From the NCBI GenBank assembly GCA_023390815.1, contig JAEWCC010000035.1, positions 1 to 64,000 of the forward strand: a stretch of DNA of 64,000 bases. The letters run 5' to 3'. The notes beneath the pieces were generated by a model. That model did no database searches and was not told the origin of the DNA. It worked only from the letters and a program-made list of their open reading frames with translations. The DNA comes from Bacillota bacterium (GTDB lineage Bacteria; Bacillota; Clostridia; Christensenellales; SZUA-584). This document shows positions 44,624 through 53,164 of the stretch, piece by piece. The first letter of the stretch is position 1, and every line of letters begins with the position of its first letter. Both the position numbers and the translations under genes were made by a program.

Positions 44624-45894
44624 AGAAGGTCGCCTTCCACACGCTCGGATGCAAAGTCAACGCTTACGATTCCGCCGCGATGCTGGCGCTTTTTTTACAG
44701 CATGGCTATGAAGAAGTGCCCTTTGAACAGGCTGCGGATATCGCGGTGATCAATACGTGCACGGTAACCGCCGTGGCAGACAAAAAGTCGCGCGCGATGA
44801 TCCGGCGTGCCGCGCGTACCGCCAAGGTGATTGTCGCGGGCTGCCTCGCGCAGAAAAGCGCGGAGGAACTTCTGGCGATGGACGGCGTGGACGCGGTGCT
44901 GGGTACGGATGAACGAAGCCGCATTGTGGATGTGGCGGAGCGGCTCCTGCAGGGCGAGGAAAAGATCGACGCCACAAGAGACCTCAAGGGCTGCGGCTTT
45001 GAAACCATGGTGACCAGCGGGACGGGGCCTCGCACACGAGGCATTATTAAGATACAAGAGGGCTGCGACAATTTCTGCAGCTACTGTATCATTCCGTATG
45101 TGCGCGGGCGCTCACGCTCCCGCACGCTTGCCGATATTGTTGCCGAGGCCGAAACGCTGACGAACAGCGGCATAAAGGAGCTTGTCCTGACGGGCATCCA
45201 TATCGCCTCTTACGAAGACGAGGGAAAGGATCTGGCCGATGTGATACTGGCGCTGGATCGATTGAACGTGCGTATTCGGCTGGGTTCGCTCGAACCGGGC
45301 AAATTCGCGAAGGATTTTATCGCGCGCATCGCGGGTGCAAAAAATCTATGCCCGCACTTTCATATATCGCTGCAGAGCGGCTCGGATTCTGTGCTGCGCC
45401 GCATGAACCGGCACTATACCGCCGGGGAGTATCTTGACTTTTTACGCCTGCTTCGCAGGCATTTTGATATGCCCGGAATCACCACTGATGTGATTGCGGG
45501 CTTCCCCGGGGAGACGGAGGACGAGCACCGCGAGACGATGGAGTTTGTGCGCGCATGCGTTTTTTCGCGGATGCATGTGTTCCCGTTTTCGGCGCGCAAG
45601 GGCACGAAAGCGTATGAGATGACACCCAAGGTTGATAAAACCATCGCCCGCCTCCGCGCGTCGGAATTGATTGCGCTGGGCGATGAACTTGAAGACGCCT
45701 ATATCGCCAGCCTTCTCGGGCATGCGGACGAAGTGCTCTTTGAAGAAGCGTCCAAAGCGTTTTCCGGCTGTCTCGAAGGCTATTCGCGCCGGTATGTGCG
45801 CGTGGCCGCAAACGCCGTGCATAACGAAATCAAAACCGTCGCGCTCACCCGCGCGAAGGATAAAGTGATTTATGCTGAGGAAAAGGAGATTTGA
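44620..45894 (+). CDS. mtaB: tRNA t6A37 methylthiotransferase MtaB
   Basis: Radical SAM enzyme making ms2t6A37. 424 residues from TTG 44620 (TTGA overlap with the rsmE stop). N-terminal UPF0004 cluster C11, C47, C75 and radical SAM cluster C149, C153, C156 (EGCDNFCSYC), then a TRAM domain. The signature TLGCKVNAYDS differs from the common NQYE only slightly. Confidence 0.95.
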   Translation: MKKVAFHTLGCKVNAYDSAAMLALFLQHGYEEVPFEQAADIAVINTCTVTAVADKKSRAMIRRAARTAKVIVAGCLAQKSAEELLAMDGVDAVLGTDERSRIVDVAERLLQGEEKIDATRDLKGCGFETMVTSGTGPRTRGIIKIQEGCDNFCSYCIIPYVRGRSRSRTLADIVAEAETLTNSGIKELVLTGIHIASYEDEGKDLADVILALDRLNVRIRLGSLEPGKFAKDFIARIAGAKNLCPHFHISLQSGSDSVLRRMNRHYTAGEYLDFLRLLRRHFDMPGITTDVIAGFPGETEDEHRETMEFVRACVFSRMHVFPFSARKGTKAYEMTPKVDKTIARLRASELIALGDELEDAYIASLLGHADEVLFEEASKAFSGCLEGYSRRYVRVAANAVHNEIKTVALTRAKDKVIYAEEKEI

Positions 45895-45895
45895 T

Positions 45896-46237
45896 ATGGA
45901 GGATTGCCTGTTTTGCCGCATCGCTTCGGGCGGCATACCCGCCAAAAAAGCGTATGAGGACGACCAGACGCTGGCGTTTTACGACATCGATCCCAAGGCG
46001 CCGGTGCACGTGCTGGTCATTCCCAAAAAGCACATCGCATCGATCGCCGCCGCAAGCGAGGAAGACTTTGGCCTCGTCTCGCACCTGATGCGCGTCGCGC
46101 AGCAGCTTGCGAGAGAGCTGAACCTCGACAATGGCTTCCGGCTCGTGATTAACACCGGCAAGGACGGCGGGCAGTCAGTCGGACACCTGCACATCCACCT
46201 GCTCGGCGGGCGCGCGCTCGGCTGGCCCCCCGGTTAA
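45896..46237 (+). CDS. HIT family hydrolase (HinT-like)
   Basis: 113 residues. Zinc Cys C4 and C7 (CLFC), and the histidine triad H97-L-H99-I-H101-LL. Hydrolyses purine nucleoside phosphoramidates or AMP-lysine in known HinT proteins. ATG with AAGGAG upstream, just after mtaB; last gene of the heat-shock transcript. Confidence 0.95.
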   Translation: MEDCLFCRIASGGIPAKKAYEDDQTLAFYDIDPKAPVHVLVIPKKHIASIAAASEEDFGLVSHLMRVAQQLARELNLDNGFRLVINTGKDGGQSVGHLHIHLLGGRALGWPPG

Positions 46238-46261
46238 TCGCGGAAAAAGCGAAGCGCTCGT

Positions 46262-47503
46262 TCATTTCTGAAAATAGGATATCGGATGCACCTCGTGCAG
46301 CTCCTTGGCGTGCCGCTCGACCACCTGCGGGCGCAACAGCGAAGCGCGCGTCAGCGCGTCCGGCCCGAAACGGCTTAAGATGTCGTCCTTTGCAAACTCG
46401 AGGCTCTGCTGCTTCTGGCGGCGCATATCAAAAAAATTGAGCTGCATATATTTCTCGATGGGGGAAAGCGTCGTGATACGCACGCCAATGGCGCGTATGG
46501 GGTGCACCTGCGCATCCCAGCTGGCACCGTACAGCTTCATCGCACACTGCACGATCTCATCCGAGATATAGGTCGGACGCGGCAGCACGGCCTGCCGCGT
46601 GATGGACTCCAGCGCGTTGTCGCGCAGCCAGATGGAAACGGTTTTGCCCTGCAGCCCCTTTTTGCGCGCGCGCGACGCGACCATCTCGGCGAGTATCAGA
46701 AAGGCTTCGCGCACCTGCTCGCCGGTGACGAGATCGCGCACCGTGGTCATGCTGTTGCCGATGCCCTTCACCGTGCATTCATGATCCACCGCTTTAACGG
46801 GCGAATCGTCCATGCCCGTTGCGAACATGTGCAGCATGAGGCCGTTTTGACCGAGCAGCGCCTTCAGCAGCATCGTGGGCGCGCATGCGAGGTCGCCGAT
46901 CGTGCAGATGCCTGCTTTCTCGAGCCGAGCGCGGGTGGCGCGGCCGATGCACAAAAGATCGCTCGCGGGCAGCGGCCAGAGGATGCGGCGGTAGTTGTCG
47001 CGGTCGATCACCGTGACGGCATCGGGTTTCTTATAATCGCTGCCCATCTTGGCGAAAATTTTGTTCCACGAAACACCGACCGATATCGTAAGCGCTGTTT
47101 CCTTTTTGACGGCCTCGCGTATCTCGTTTGCGGTGCTCTCCGCAAACCCCGCGCGCGGGCGAAGGGGCGTGATGTCGAGCCAGCACTCGTCGATGCCGAA
47201 GGGCTCGATGCGCCCGGTATAGCGCTCGTAAATGCTCCGGACGGTTTTGGAAAGCTCCATGTACAGCGGGTAATTGGGAGCCAGCGTGACCATCTGCGGA
47301 CAAAGCTGCGCCGCCTGCCAGATTGGCTGGCCTGTCTTGACGCCCGCACGCTTTGCGAGCTGATTCTTGGCCAGCACAATGCCGTGCCGCTGCGTAACGT
47401 CGCCGCATACCGTTACCGGTACGTTTTTAAGGTCGGCTCGCCCGATACACGACGCCGAGACAAAAAAGTTGTTGAGATCACAGTGCAGTATGACCCTGTC
47501 CAT
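46262..47503 (-). CDS. Y-family DNA polymerase (DinB/Pol IV type), SOS-controlled
   Basis: 413 residues. Translesion polymerase with catalytic D9 (HCDLNNFF) and D105-E106 (GIDECWLD), a clostridial variant of the DinB palm. An internal QLNFFD near residue 350 resembles a beta-clamp-binding motif. Start ATG 47503 has GGAGG 5 nt upstream; TTG 47515 overlaps that site and is rejected. Two LexA-type boxes flank its promoter, so it should be induced by DNA damage. Convergent with the HIT gene, 24 nt between the stops. Confidence 0.93.
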   Translation of the reverse strand: MDRVILHCDLNNFFVSASCIGRADLKNVPVTVCGDVTQRHGIVLAKNQLAKRAGVKTGQPIWQAAQLCPQMVTLAPNYPLYMELSKTVRSIYERYTGRIEPFGIDECWLDITPLRPRAGFAESTANEIREAVKKETALTISVGVSWNKIFAKMGSDYKKPDAVTVIDRDNYRRILWPLPASDLLCIGRATRARLEKAGICTIGDLACAPTMLLKALLGQNGLMLHMFATGMDDSPVKAVDHECTVKGIGNSMTTVRDLVTGEQVREAFLILAEMVASRARKKGLQGKTVSIWLRDNALESITRQAVLPRPTYISDEIVQCAMKLYGASWDAQVHPIRAIGVRITTLSPIEKYMQLNFFDMRRQKQQSLEFAKDDILSRFGPDALTRASLLRPQVVERHAKELHEVHPISYFQK

Positions 47504-47517
47504 ACCCGCCTCCAACG

Positions 47518-47531
47518 AGAACGTATGTTCT
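47518..47531. promoter_or_regulatory. SOS (LexA) box, start-proximal
   Basis: AGAAC-GTAT-GTTCT matches the Gram-positive LexA consensus CGAAC-N4-GTTCG closely (GAAC-N4-GTTC perfect). It covers about +1 to +14 of the polymerase transcript. Confidence 0.85.
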
Positions 47532-47537
47532 AACTTG

Positions 47538-47567
47538 ATTTTAAGATTCGAACAAGCGTTCTGTCAA
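47538..47567 (-). promoter_or_regulatory. Promoter of the Y-family polymerase
   Basis: On the - strand TTGACA (47567-47562), 18-nt spacer, TAAAAT (47543-47538). The second SOS box fills the spacer. Confidence 0.75.
47549..47562. promoter_or_regulatory. SOS (LexA) box, within the promoter spacer
   Basis: CGAAC-AAGC-GTTCT, GAAC-N4-GTTC perfect. Its centre is 31 bp from the other box, about three helical turns, so LexA dimers would lie on the same DNA face. Confidence 0.88.
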
Positions 47568-47611
47568 TGTCAATAAACGGACATATATTCGCGTGGAGAT
47601 TGTTCATAAAA

Positions 47612-47641
47612 TTGTAAAGCCAAAACAACTTTTGATATAGT
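47612..47641 (+). promoter_or_regulatory. Putative promoter for galU
   Basis: TTGTAA (47612-47617), 18-nt spacer, TATAGT (47636-47641). An alternative -10, TATAAT at 47641-47646, has no good -35. The 174-bp divergent region is A+T rich. Confidence 0.5.
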
Positions 47642-47677
47642 ATAATAATACAGATAGACGAAAGAAGGGATAGGTTT

Positions 47678-48556
47678 ATGGGGAAAATCAGAAAAGCGGT
47701 GATACCTGCTGCCGGTATGGGCACACGGTTTCTGCCCGCAACCAAGGCGCAGCCCAAGGAGATGCTGCCTATCGTCGATAAACCGACGATCCAGTATATC
47801 GTGGAGGAAGCCATCAGCGCGGGTATTGAAAGCATACTCATTATCACGGGCCGCGGCAAGCGTAACATCGAAGATCATTTCGATAAATCCTACGAACTCG
47901 AATCCGAACTTCAGCGACAGGGAAAATCGTCGCTGCTCAGCATGGTGGAAGATATTTCACACCTCGTCGACGTATTTTATGTGAGGCAGAAAGAAGCCAA
48001 AGGCCTGGGACATGCCATCGGATGCGCGCGCGCATTCATCGGCAACGAGCCTTTTGCGGTACTGCTGGGTGACGATATCGTCGTTTCTGAAAAGCCCGCG
48101 ATCGGCCAGCTGATGGAGATGTACGAAGCCCATGGAGAGACGGTGCTGGGTGTGCAGCGCGTGGCGCAATCTGAGGTGGATAAATACGGAATCATCGATC
48201 CTGCGAATTCTGCGGCGGACAGGCTGCACAAGGTTGCCGATCTGGTGGAAAAGCCTGCGATCAGCGAGGCGCCGTCCAACCTTGCCATACTCGGCCGGTA
48301 TATCATCACGCCCGAAGTATTTGATATCATCGAGCATCAGGAGCCCGGAAAGAACGGGGAGATTCAGCTTACCGATGCACTGAGAACGCTCAATCGCTCG
48401 CAGGGTATGTATGCCTACGAATTTGAAGGTAAAAGATATGATGTAGGCGATAAATTGGGCTTTTTGAAAGCGACTGTGGAATTTGCGCTGCGCAGAGACG
48501 ACCTGAAGGACAGCTTCAGGGAATACCTGTCCGGCGTTTTGAAAGAGATGAAGTGA
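47678..48556 (+). CDS. galU: UTP-glucose-1-phosphate uridylyltransferase
   Basis: Makes UDP-glucose for glycolipids, glycans and cell-wall polymers. 292 residues. KAVIPAAGMGTRFLPATKAQPKEMLPI is the nucleotide-binding signature; GLGHAIGCAR, LLGDDI and VEKP follow. Strong upstream purine stretch GAAGGGATAGG. Overlaps ahcY by 1 nt. Confidence 0.96.
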   Translation: MGKIRKAVIPAAGMGTRFLPATKAQPKEMLPIVDKPTIQYIVEEAISAGIESILIITGRGKRNIEDHFDKSYELESELQRQGKSSLLSMVEDISHLVDVFYVRQKEAKGLGHAIGCARAFIGNEPFAVLLGDDIVVSEKPAIGQLMEMYEAHGETVLGVQRVAQSEVDKYGIIDPANSAADRLHKVADLVEKPAISEAPSNLAILGRYIITPEVFDIIEHQEPGKNGEIQLTDALRTLNRSQGMYAYEFEGKRYDVGDKLGFLKATVEFALRRDDLKDSFREYLSGVLKEMK

Positions 48557-49809
48557 TGAGCGAAATCCGTGACGTCACGCTCGCGCCCGAGGGTGAAAAA
48601 AAGATTGCCTGGGTAAAACGCAACATGCCGGTACTCTCCGGGCTGGAAGAAGCTTTTGCGCGTGAAAAACCTTTTAAGGGACACCGCATATCGCTGTCTA
48701 TCCATCTTGAAGCCAAGACAGCCTATCTTTGCCGTGTCCTGCAATCGGGCGGGGCACAGATGGCGGTTACAGGCTCTAATCCGCTCTCCACGCAGGATGA
48801 CGTCGCCGCCGCACTCGTCGCGGGCGGCATGGAGGTATACGCCTGGCATGGCGCAACAGCGGAAGAATATGCCCGCCACATTTCCCTGGCGCTGGCGCAT
48901 GCGCCTCACATTGTGCTGGACGACGGCGCGGATCTTTCCGCGGCGCTTCACGCTTCCGATTCCGCCAAAGCCGAAAATGTCATCGGTGCGTGTGAGGAGA
49001 CCACGACCGGCCTGCTCCGCTTCCGTGCATGGCAGCGCGAAGGCGTGCTTCGCTATCCCGTGATCGCGGTCAATGACGCGGACTGCAAGCACTTGTTCGA
49101 TAACCGCTATGGTACCGGGCAATCGGTGTGGGACGGCATCATGCGCACGACGAACCTGATCGTCGCGGGCAAGACGGTGGTCGTCGCGGGTTACGGCTGG
49201 TGCGGCAAAGGCATCGCGCTGCGCGCGAAGGGCCTCGGCGCAAAAGTGGTCGTGACCGAAATCGACCCGGTGCGTGCGATGGAGGCCGCGATGGACGGCT
49301 TCGACGTGATGCCGATGGACGATGCGGCCCCCTTGGGCGATATGTTCATCACCGTCACTGGATGCGCCGACGTGATTACAGGCGACCACTTCGTAAAAAT
49401 GAAAGACGGCGCACTGCTTGCCAATGCCGGTCACTTTAATGTAGAAATCAACGGAAAACAACTGGAGCAAATGGCCCGGAAGACTTACTGCGCCCGGAAC
49501 AATATCATGGCCTATGTGCTGGGAGACCGGACGGTCTATCTGCTTGCTGAGGGACGGCTTGTAAACCTCGCCGCAGGCGACGGCCATCCTGCCGAGATTA
49601 TGGACTTAAGCTTTGCGCTCCAGGCGCTCTCGGTCCGGTATCTGATTGAAAACAGCGGGAAGCTCGCCAATCAGGTACAATACGTGCCAAAGCAAATTGA
49701 CCGCTATGTCGCCCGGCTCAAGCTCAAAGCGATGGATATTCGCATCGACGCGCTGACGGACGTTCAGAAAAAGTATATGTATGGAGACGCGTATGAAGAT
49801 CAGGATTGA
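48556..49809 (+). CDS. ahcY: Adenosylhomocysteinase family protein
   Basis: Hydrolyses S-adenosylhomocysteine to adenosine and homocysteine, using bound NAD. 417 residues, the short form without the long insert. SIHLEAKTAYL, VTGSNPLSTQDDVAAAL, CEETTTGL, and NAD site VVVAGYGWCGKGIALRAKGLG are present; the C-terminal KPxxYRY tail of the classical long enzymes is absent. The neighbour mtaD deaminates SAH, and in methanogens such a pair uses S-inosylhomocysteine, so that substrate is possible here. Coupled to galU (ATG overlaps TGA). Confidence 0.92.
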   Translation: MSEIRDVTLAPEGEKKIAWVKRNMPVLSGLEEAFAREKPFKGHRISLSIHLEAKTAYLCRVLQSGGAQMAVTGSNPLSTQDDVAAALVAGGMEVYAWHGATAEEYARHISLALAHAPHIVLDDGADLSAALHASDSAKAENVIGACEETTTGLLRFRAWQREGVLRYPVIAVNDADCKHLFDNRYGTGQSVWDGIMRTTNLIVAGKTVVVAGYGWCGKGIALRAKGLGAKVVVTEIDPVRAMEAAMDGFDVMPMDDAAPLGDMFITVTGCADVITGDHFVKMKDGALLANAGHFNVEINGKQLEQMARKTYCARNNIMAYVLGDRTVYLLAEGRLVNLAAGDGHPAEIMDLSFALQALSVRYLIENSGKLANQVQYVPKQIDRYVARLKLKAMDIRIDALTDVQKKYMYGDAYEDQD

Positions 49810-51091
49810 CAACGGCTTCATCATCTCGGCGGATGAGCATGACGCCTGTTTCGACGGTTGCGTGCTGATAGACGGCGATACCATACTCTATGCGGGTCCG
49901 CAGGCCCTTACGCCGCCGTTTGCCGCGGATCGCATAATTGACGCAAAGGGCGGTATCGTTGCGCCCGGCTTCGTCAATACGCATTCGCATATTCCCATGA
50001 CGCTGCTGCGTGGCTACGCGGACGACATGACGCTGCAGCGCTGGCTTAACGACAAGATCTGGCCGGCAGAGGCGTATCTCGACGAGGAGTCGGTATACTG
50101 GGGCACAATGCTGGGCATCGCGGAGATGGCCGCGGGCGGCATCACCTGCTTTTCGGACATGTACAATTTTACGGAGGTCATTGCGCGGGCCGCGCACGAG
50201 GCGGGTATTCGCGCGCTGATCGCCACGGCGGTGATCGATATCGACGGCGGCGGCGACCGGCGGCTGAAGACGGCGGAAAGCCTGTTTGAAACCGTTAGGG
50301 ATTATCCGCTTGTAAGTGCGGCGATCGGCCCGCACGCCGAATATACAGTCAGTCCGGCCATGTTTATAAAGATACGAGATGCCGCGCTGCGGCTCAATGC
50401 GCGCATCCATACGCACATATCCGAAACACAGCTGGAACATGAAGACTGCATCAAGCGCCACGGCAAGACGCCCATTGCGTTGCTGGAGTCGCTGGACGTG
50501 CTGGACGCGCCGCTCATGGCAGCGCACTGCGTGTGGGTATCGGACGAGGATATCGAGATCATGGCGCGCCACGGTGTCGGCGTCATGTCGTGCCCGGGCA
50601 GCAACCTGAAGCTGGGGAGCGGCGTTGCGCGTACCGCGCGAATGCTGGAACGCGGCGTGACGGTGAGCTGCGCAACGGACGGCGCATCGAGCAACAACAA
50701 TCTCTCCATGATGGAGGAGATGACGTTGCTTTCCTTTTTGCAAAAAGGCGTGGAACGTAACCCGGAACTGATTCCCGCAAAAACGGCGGTAAAAACCGCC
50801 ACCCTCTATGGTGCCAAAACACTAGGCATGGAGCAGACCATCGGCAGCGTGGAAGCGGGTAAGCAGGCGGATCTGATCATCATCGATACGAGCGGCCCGC
50901 GGTACTGCCCGAGAACGGACCTGTTGAACCATATGGTGTACAGCGCCAGCGATGCCGATGTAGCCCTGACGATGGTCGCAGGCAAAGTACTTTATGAAAA
51001 CGGCAATATCACCTTCGGTGATATCGAAAAAATCAAAGCAAATGCGCAGCGCTGCGCTTCCCGCATGATCGAACTTGCGAGAGGAGGCTGA
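49793..51091 (+). CDS. mtaD: 5-methylthioadenosine/S-adenosylhomocysteine deaminase
   Basis: Amidohydrolase, 432 residues from ATG 49793 (GGAG 6 nt upstream; ATG 49781 lies further inside ahcY). Metal site H64, H66 (NTHSHIPM), AAHCVWV and the catalytic Asp in SCATDGASSNNN. Converts SAH or MTA to the inosyl form. Overlaps ahcY by 17 nt, which ties both to SAH disposal. Confidence 0.92.
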   Translation: MKIRIDNGFIISADEHDACFDGCVLIDGDTILYAGPQALTPPFAADRIIDAKGGIVAPGFVNTHSHIPMTLLRGYADDMTLQRWLNDKIWPAEAYLDEESVYWGTMLGIAEMAAGGITCFSDMYNFTEVIARAAHEAGIRALIATAVIDIDGGGDRRLKTAESLFETVRDYPLVSAAIGPHAEYTVSPAMFIKIRDAALRLNARIHTHISETQLEHEDCIKRHGKTPIALLESLDVLDAPLMAAHCVWVSDEDIEIMARHGVGVMSCPGSNLKLGSGVARTARMLERGVTVSCATDGASSNNNLSMMEEMTLLSFLQKGVERNPELIPAKTAVKTATLYGAKTLGMEQTIGSVEAGKQADLIIIDTSGPRYCPRTDLLNHMVYSASDADVALTMVAGKVLYENGNITFGDIEKIKANAQRCASRMIELARGG

Positions 51092-51094
51092 GTT

Positions 51095-52855
51095 TTGAAG
51101 GGGCTTATCCGCGCTATCGCCGTATTGCTCGTCGCGTTCACGCTTTTTGGCTGCGCGGCCAGAGAACCGCTTGAAAACCCGGCGCAGTCCGCATCGGGCG
51201 GCAGAGCCGACGCGGCGGAACATATCAACCTCAAGGATATTAATATCTCGGCGGATGCGGATGAGACCGTCGTCACGCTTTCTTTTTTGAGCGGCAGCCG
51301 GAACAGCGACTTTCCCGAAACCAGGCTGCTGAGTTTGCCGGAATACCGGGTCACCCAGCTTCCCTCGCCGCAGCGCATCATGATCACGCTTCAAAACATC
51401 AGCTATTGCGACTATGAGGAAAAGGATTCGTGGGCGCTCTCCGATTTTCTGCGCGGCTTATTTCAGGAGTCTCCCGCAGACAACGATTCGGTCATCATCT
51501 ATCTGCAGCTCTCGCGAGAGGCACAGTTTTCGGTCGAAGAGTCCGAAGGCGACCTGATTATTCGGCTGGAACCCTCGGTATCGCAGGAACCGTCACGGTT
51601 TTACTGCGTAACCAATTCGTTTTTTCAGCATCAGGAGGGGACCTGGCCGCGGGAGATCGATATGACGCCGGTGCTATGCTCCGATCTGCAAAACAAACTG
51701 CTGATATCGCAGCCTTTCGATACGCGTGAATCGGCGGAGAGCTATCGGGATTCCATCAACACCCAGCTTCAAAACTCGCTGCCCGGTAATTCGCTGAATG
51801 TCGTAGAGCTTGCCCCGGGCGCGCTGCCCGATTATACGAACATCGACTATTCGGTCGCCGAGGGTAAAAAGGTTTTGGTGCAGCAAGGGACGCCTGTCAA
51901 TTTGCCGCTGCTGCTGCAGAACGGAAAGTACCTTGCCACAGCGCCCGACGGACGCGTTGCGTTTTCACGCAGCTATAAACCCGATGAGCCTGCGCTCCAG
52001 CAGAATGCGTATTTAAACTCTGAGAAGCTGTGGATTCTCAAAACGGACGGTCAGGTGCAGAGCCTCGATATCTCGGAATTTTACATGATCGACTCCGCAC
52101 AGTTTTCCTATGACAGCCGTTACATTTGCCTGCTGGATGTGTCGATTGAAAACAGAGTATTATACGTGTACGATTTCAGTACATCCGTGCTGCTCAACCT
52201 CGGCGAGGAAGGGTTCGGGAACCAGACGGCTGCGTTTGCCTGGTCAGATTCCGAAAACAAGCTATACGCGATGACCGGTTACGACGGCGCGCTGCAAATG
52301 CTTTCGTGCACTTTTGGAGAAGATGGCATCAATATTGAAGCGGTCGAGGAACAGGCCGGGGCCGAAGGGCATCTGGGGGTGTCTCAAGGCAGGCTCTTTT
52401 TTGCCGACAACGCGGCAGGAACGATTTATAAAATTGACGATACACGTTCCGAGGTTGCCCCGGGGATCGATTTTCAGATTTCACCCGACGGTACGTCAAT
52501 GGTAGCGCTCGAAACGAACATTGCCGAAAACGAACAGGTATTGACGAATTTAAAGCTGTATGATATTGTGACGGGCAAGTATAAGGCAATACTGGAAAAC
52601 GCCGAGGTCGCGTCCTTCTGTTTTTCGCCCGACGGCGGCAGCATTTACTATACGGTCGAGGAAGACGGGACACAGGAGGCCTATCCTTACGGCCTGTACG
52701 CTTATAATATTGCAAGCGGCGAGAATGCGCAGCTTGCATTGTGCAGCACAGGCGATATTGCGGCAGGCAAAGCCGGGGTAATCTATCTGATTCAGTTTTT
52801 TGACGACGCGGAGACAGGGTTCTACGCGACGTATCAATACATTTTAGGACTTTAA
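51095..52855 (+). CDS. Large lipoprotein with AMIN-like and beta-propeller-like regions
   Basis: 586 residues. Starts at TTG with GGAGG upstream. Lipoprotein signal with lipobox LFGC, lipidated C20. Residues about 45-155 (two beta-rich halves, VVTLSFLSG... VIIYLQLSREAQFSVEES) resemble an AMIN domain; about 165-245 (FDTRESAESYRDSINTQL) resembles SPOR; the rest shows repeated strand patterns like a TolB or WD-type propeller (ISPDGTSMVALE, FSPDGGSIYYTV). Domain calls are by eye. Possibly binds peptidoglycan at the cell surface. No close named family recognised. Between mtaD and gatC. Confidence 0.75.
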   Translation: MKGLIRAIAVLLVAFTLFGCAAREPLENPAQSASGGRADAAEHINLKDINISADADETVVTLSFLSGSRNSDFPETRLLSLPEYRVTQLPSPQRIMITLQNISYCDYEEKDSWALSDFLRGLFQESPADNDSVIIYLQLSREAQFSVEESEGDLIIRLEPSVSQEPSRFYCVTNSFFQHQEGTWPREIDMTPVLCSDLQNKLLISQPFDTRESAESYRDSINTQLQNSLPGNSLNVVELAPGALPDYTNIDYSVAEGKKVLVQQGTPVNLPLLLQNGKYLATAPDGRVAFSRSYKPDEPALQQNAYLNSEKLWILKTDGQVQSLDISEFYMIDSAQFSYDSRYICLLDVSIENRVLYVYDFSTSVLLNLGEEGFGNQTAAFAWSDSENKLYAMTGYDGALQMLSCTFGEDGINIEAVEEQAGAEGHLGVSQGRLFFADNAAGTIYKIDDTRSEVAPGIDFQISPDGTSMVALETNIAENEQVLTNLKLYDIVTGKYKAILENAEVASFCFSPDGGSIYYTVEEDGTQEAYPYGLYAYNIASGENAQLALCSTGDIAAGKAGVIYLIQFFDDAETGFYATYQYILGL

Positions 52856-52866
52856 CGGAGGGCACC

Positions 52867-53154
52867 ATGCGCATTCCGGTCTCAGAAGTGGACAAGATCG
52901 CTTCGCTGTCGCGCCTGAGCTTCAGCAACGAAGAGAAGGTGCAGTTGCAGAATCATCTGGAGGGCATACTGCATACGGCCGAAAAGCTGGGGGAACTCGA
53001 TACCGAGGGAGTTGAGCCCACTGCCCACATACAGGGCAAGCAGAACGTGACGCGCAGCGATACCGTGCGTGCCAGCATGGACAATGCGCTTCTGACGGCC
53101 AATGCGCCGGAAACGGAAAACGGCTGTTTTATCGTGCCCAAAGTGGTGGAGTGA
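52867..53154 (+). CDS. gatC: Asp-tRNA(Asn)/Glu-tRNA(Gln) amidotransferase subunit C
   Basis: 95 residues, normal. Stabilises GatA. IPVSEVDKIASLSRLSFSNEE and a C-terminal ENGCFIVPKVVE are family hallmarks. RBS GGAGGG before ATG. First of gatCAB. Confidence 0.95.
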   Translation: MRIPVSEVDKIASLSRLSFSNEEKVQLQNHLEGILHTAEKLGELDTEGVEPTAHIQGKQNVTRSDTVRASMDNALLTANAPETENGCFIVPKVVE

Positions 53155-53164
53155 GGTGGACGGG

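Noticed and set aside
46242..46257. Possible mini-terminator for the polymerase on the - strand (AGCG-CTT-CGCT-TTTT)
   Set aside because: The stem has only four pairs, too weak to call.
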